From: Anaerotignum propionicum DSM 1682
Lineage (GTDB): Bacteria > Bacillota > Clostridia > Lachnospirales > Anaerotignaceae
Assembly: GCF_001561955.1 (NCBI RefSeq)
Contig: NZ_CP014223.1
Coordinates: 3,038,001-3,102,000, forward strand
Direction of reading: 5' to 3'
DNA length: 64,000 bases
How positions within the stretch are numbered: position 1 is the stretch's first letter; every line of letters begins with the position of its first letter. The position numbers and the translations under genes were made by a program. Below, one piece after another: positions 61,663-64,000 of this stretch. Under the pieces are notes generated by a model, which made no database searches, had not been told where the DNA came from, and saw only the letters and a list, made by a program, of their open reading frames with translations.

Positions 61663-62325
61663 TTATTGAAGAAGAGCATAAAGATCTTTTTTGTCTAATA
61701 AATGAATACAGCCACGCCCCACAGAAATCAGCTCTTTTTCCTTCATTCTTTTTAAGGTACGGCTGACAGCCTCTCTGGCACTGCCTATATTCTCTGCAAT
61801 TTCCTCTTGGGTCAAATGCAGAGTATCACTTTTTCTCTGACTGCTTTCGTCCAACAGATAGGACGCAAGCCTTTGTTCCAAATTTAAGAACATCATCTGC
61901 TGTACCCCTTCCACCAAAGAGGACATCCGCTCCATCATCAGCTCAAGGGAGAAGTTTTTCACATAAATATTTTCTTGCTCTACCTTAGCAAAAACATCTG
62001 TGGGCAATAGCAAAAGGCTGCAATCCTCAGAAGCCTCAACCTCGACGTCAAAGGTAATTTGAGACATAGCGCAGGACATGGTCAGCATACAAAACTCGCC
62101 CTCTCTCAAACGAAAAATTGTTGCTTTTTTGCCTTCTTCGGATGTTAAATATGCCCGTACACCACCCTTCAGCACCAACACCATACCCAAGGAGCCTTTC
62201 GCAGGGGTATAAATTAAATCACCAACCTGAAATTCCAAAGTCCGCATATTTTTGCGTAAATAGTCCTTTTCTTCCCCCGTTAAGTTAGGGAAAAACGGAA
62301 GCATTTCTATTTGATTGGGAACCAT
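61663..62325 (-). CDS. Crp/Fnr-family transcriptional regulator
   Basis: A 220-residue regulator with a cNMP-binding-type beta-barrel (about 10-120), a long dimer helix and an HTH_Crp_2 domain (LTQEEIAENIGSAREAVSRTLKRMKEKELI, about 165-195). Cys88 and Cys94 region (GEFCMLTMSCAMSQ) near the effector pocket, plus Cys107, could bind an iron-sulfur cluster or sense redox state; this is a guess. ATG 62325 follows AGGAGG at 6 nt. It is convergent to the NapH-like operon and divergent from the HTH-less Crp-like gene. Confidence 0.9.
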   Translation of the reverse strand: MVPNQIEMLPFFPNLTGEEKDYLRKNMRTLEFQVGDLIYTPAKGSLGMVLVLKGGVRAYLTSEEGKKATIFRLREGEFCMLTMSCAMSQITFDVEVEASEDCSLLLLPTDVFAKVEQENIYVKNFSLELMMERMSSLVEGVQQMMFLNLEQRLASYLLDESSQRKSDTLHLTQEEIAENIGSAREAVSRTLKRMKEKELISVGRGCIHLLDKKDLYALLQ

Positions 62326-62460
62326 AGGAGCCCTCCTTTTCCTTTTAAAAACCATCTACTTTTGATTTTATGTTATTGTTTAAAAATTGTCAACGCCGCT
62401 CCTTGACGGAAAAGCAACTACGTGCTAAAATCCAGCCATATCCAATGGGAGGTACAAAAG

Positions 62461-62829
62461 ATGAATGTAAAATTAGACGCAATACAAGCCTTACCTATTT
62501 TCAGAAACATTACCAAAGAAGGATTGCAAACCATGGTGGATTGTTTCTGTGCAGAATTTATTTCTGTAAAAAAGGGTGAACCCATAAAAACTGAACAGAA
62601 CCGCACCCTCTGCCTGATTGAGGGGGCAGTGACAGGGCTGAAAAAAGGAATCCTTTCCCCTGCACCTACAGAAGAAAATCCATATGTTTCCATTGAAGAT
62701 AGTCAGCTCTTCACTTTGGATAGCCATATGCTCCTCTATCCTTGTTATGGCTGTTGTTTTTTTCATGCCCAGCTTTTGCAAAATATGCGTGAGGATGGAG
62801 TTAATTTGATTGCTTTGGAAAATGCATAG
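62461..62829 (+). CDS. Crp-like sensor-domain protein without DNA-binding domain
   Basis: A 122-residue protein whose start (MNVKLDAIQALPIFRNITKEGLQTMVDCFCAEFISVKKGE) resembles the first half of Crp/Fnr proteins. No HTH follows: it ends NLIALENA within what would be the dimer helix. It has several cysteines (CFCAEF, LLYPCYGCCFFHAQ) that may bind metal or respond to redox change. ATG 62461 has GGGAGG at 8 nt, which argues for a real gene rather than decay. Divergent from the full-length Crp regulator. Confidence 0.72.
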   Translation: MNVKLDAIQALPIFRNITKEGLQTMVDCFCAEFISVKKGEPIKTEQNRTLCLIEGAVTGLKKGILSPAPTEENPYVSIEDSQLFTLDSHMLLYPCYGCCFFHAQLLQNMREDGVNLIALENA

Positions 62830-63173
62830 ATTATTTTATCTATTGATAACTACGGGAAATAAAAAGACATTTCCTTGTCATTCTATTCCACAGAAAGCTT
62901 TAAAAATACATTTCTCAAAAGAAAAACATCTCATACAAATGAGATGTTAAAACAGTGGGTAAAATGAACCTTGAGGGCATTCCCGCAATCACCCTCAAGG
63001 TTTTCACCCTTAACCCACCAAAACCCCCATATCTTTGGAGTTTCATAAATTCTGTTAAGACTATTTCCATTAACAAATTTATAACTTTCTTTACTTTGCA
63101 AAGAATAACTGTTCCGCCTTACCTTGCTTAAAAATGAACAATCAAAAGCGCTTTAAGGTACCCAAAACATATT
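62830..63173. other. Intergenic region with two strong hairpins
   Basis: AACATCTCAT/ATGAGATGTT (62925-62948) is followed by a nested structure at 62955-63018, with GTGGGT/ACCCAC outside and AACCTTGAGGG/CCCTCAAGGTT inside. Both stems are perfect. They probably terminate the convergent Crp-like and histidine kinase genes. Nothing coding is seen. Confidence 0.7.
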
Positions 63174-64000
63174 TTACTTTAAGGTAACAGTAATTTCTAA
63201 CGTGTCCTCACTAGAAGCCATTGCAGAAATTTTACCTTTATGTTGCTCTACAATTGCCTTGGCGATGGAAAGACCCAAGCCGTATCCCCCTGTTTGTCTG
63301 CTTCGAGAGGCATCTGTGCGATAAAACCGCTCCAAAAGAATATTCATATTTCCCGTTTGCTCCAGATAAGCTTTGTTCTTCACCGTCAATTTTCCGTTGC
63401 TATTCCAGTTTACCTCGATGGGAGAGCCTTCCTTTGCGTGCTTTACACCGTTATCCAAAAGGATATAGATTAACTGGCGCAACTGATCCTCATTTCCCAT
63501 CACCATTACATCAGGGTTTACCAAAGCCTGAATGGTTTTTCCCTGTCCTTGGGCAAACGCCTCCATTTCGTCACATACTTCAGTAACAATATTAGAAAAA
63601 TTTAGGTTTTCCATAGATATTGGGGCCTGACCCTCCTCCATTTTTGCCAGAGTAGTCAGCTGATTGGTCAAACGGGTCAACCGTTCCACCTGACGCTTGA
63701 TGCTTTGGGTCCATTGGCTCTCACCATTTTCCATTTCGATGACCTCTGTGTTGGCATCAATAATAGATAATGGAGTTTTCAGCTCATGACCCGCATTGGT
63801 GATAAAGGTTTTTTGCTTTTCATAACTCTCAACCACAGGCCGCACAGCAGTTTTAGAAAATATAATAATCAATAAGCAAACCGCTAAAAAGCCCGCACCA
63901 CCAACATAAAGGCTGTTAAACAAAAAATTATTCATGAAAAACAAATCCTTGGTACAATCCAAGAAAACAATCAAGGTTCCGCCATCAACCTCAGAAATAC
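63174..64000 (-). CDS. Sensor histidine kinase, N-terminus cut off by window edge
   Basis: The C-terminal 275 residues of a membrane histidine kinase. The open frame continues to base 64000, so the real start lies outside. An extracytoplasmic piece precedes one membrane segment (LYVGGAGFLAVCLLIIIFSK). Then come HisKA with the phospho-acceptor His in TNAGHELKTPLSI, and HATPase_c with N (LLDNGVKHA), G1 and G2 (GGYGLGLSIAKAIV) boxes. Its response regulator is probably encoded just outside. Signal unknown. Confidence 0.93.
   Translation of the reverse strand, partial: ISEVDGGTLIVFLDCTKDLFFMNNFLFNSLYVGGAGFLAVCLLIIIFSKTAVRPVVESYEKQKTFITNAGHELKTPLSIIDANTEVIEMENGESQWTQSIKRQVERLTRLTNQLTTLAKMEEGQAPISMENLNFSNIVTEVCDEMEAFAQGQGKTIQALVNPDVMVMGNEDQLRQLIYILLDNGVKHAKEGSPIEVNWNSNGKLTVKNKAYLEQTGNMNILLERFYRTDASRSRQTGGYGLGLSIAKAIVEQHKGKISAMASSEDTLEITVTLK

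Noticed and set aside
1-64000. CRISPR array, prophage or insertion sequence
   Set aside because: No regularly spaced direct repeats, Cas, integrase, transposase or phage structural proteins were seen on either strand.

Overview
The window looks like a chromosomal segment of a low-to-moderate GC, endospore-forming anaerobic Firmicute of class Clostridia, probably Lachnospirales or a relative. The evidence is spoIIP and a yaaL-bofA pair (sporulation), a single-chain pyruvate:ferredoxin oxidoreductase, several ferredoxins, a SCIFF ranthipeptide locus, cdaA-cdaR-glmM, AGGAGG-type ribosome binding sites, frequent TTG/GTG starts and many U-tailed hairpin terminators. I see no prophage, insertion sequence, CRISPR array or rRNA operon. 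There is one tRNA gene. Two broken genes are visible: a frameshifted methyltransferase and a GGDEF remnant.

Layout. 1-1049: 3'-truncated spoIIP (GTG start). 1.5-4.4 kb: two tandem paralogous PLP aminotransferases. 5.0-9.9 kb: a PuuR-type XRE-cupin regulator followed by potABCD for spermidine/putrescine uptake; the PotA has an unusual insertion of about 175 residues that splits its TOBE domain. 10.4-14.6 kb: an LRR protein, a DUF2201/VWA protein and a MoxR-type AAA+ ATPase in one tight operon of unknown function. 14.7-16.0 kb: GNAT acetyltransferase and TauE/SafE exporter. 16.1-19.0 kb (minus): SCIFF peptide, its radical-SAM maturase and an Orn/Lys/Arg decarboxylase. 19.5-23.8 kb: a BusR-like GntR/RCK_C regulator and an opuCA-CB-CD-CC osmolyte ABC operon. 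23.9-28.7 kb: frameshifted methyltransferase, ZIP metal transporter with TetR regulator, divergent LysR/YeiH pair, RidA-like protein. 29.1-30.9 kb: WG-repeat lipoprotein and tRNA-Arg(CCT). 31-34.5 kb: cdaA-cdaR-glmM. 35-38.2 kb: lysS, greA and an unknown gene. 38.6-42.2 kb: nifJ. 42.4-47.8 kb: GGDEF remnant, XRE plus membrane protein pair, cupin, proC, ArsC-like protein, SDR, flavodoxin, family-4 UDG. 47.8-49.6 kb: a rhomboid protease flanked on both sides by clusters of DnaA-box-like sequences, then bofA and yaaL. 50-52.6 kb: lipoprotein and divergent dapH / M20 deacetylase. 52.9-57.7 kb: MarR-adaptor-RND efflux operon. 57.8-64 kb: MBL hydrolase, copper-amine-oxidase-stalk protein, C_GCAxxG_C_C protein, two small ferredoxins with a mini NapH-like membrane protein, a Crp/Fnr regulator divergent from a Crp-like sensor without an HTH, and a truncated histidine kinase.

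Connections. Polyamine handling appears twice (potABCD with its regulator; a decarboxylase in the SCIFF operon). c-di-AMP appears as synthase and regulator (cdaA-cdaR) plus two probable effectors (the BusR-like repressor and the CBS domains of OpuCA), so an osmotic c-di-AMP circuit may lie within 15 kb. Lysine/DAP metabolism is represented by dapH, a probable N-acetyl-DAP deacetylase and lysS.

Strongest candidates for something undescribed: the PotA insertion, the LRR-VWA-MoxR operon, the DnaA-box clusters around the rhomboid gene, and the HTH-less Crp-like protein beside the ferredoxin/NapH-like module. No database search was possible; family names rest on recognised motifs.
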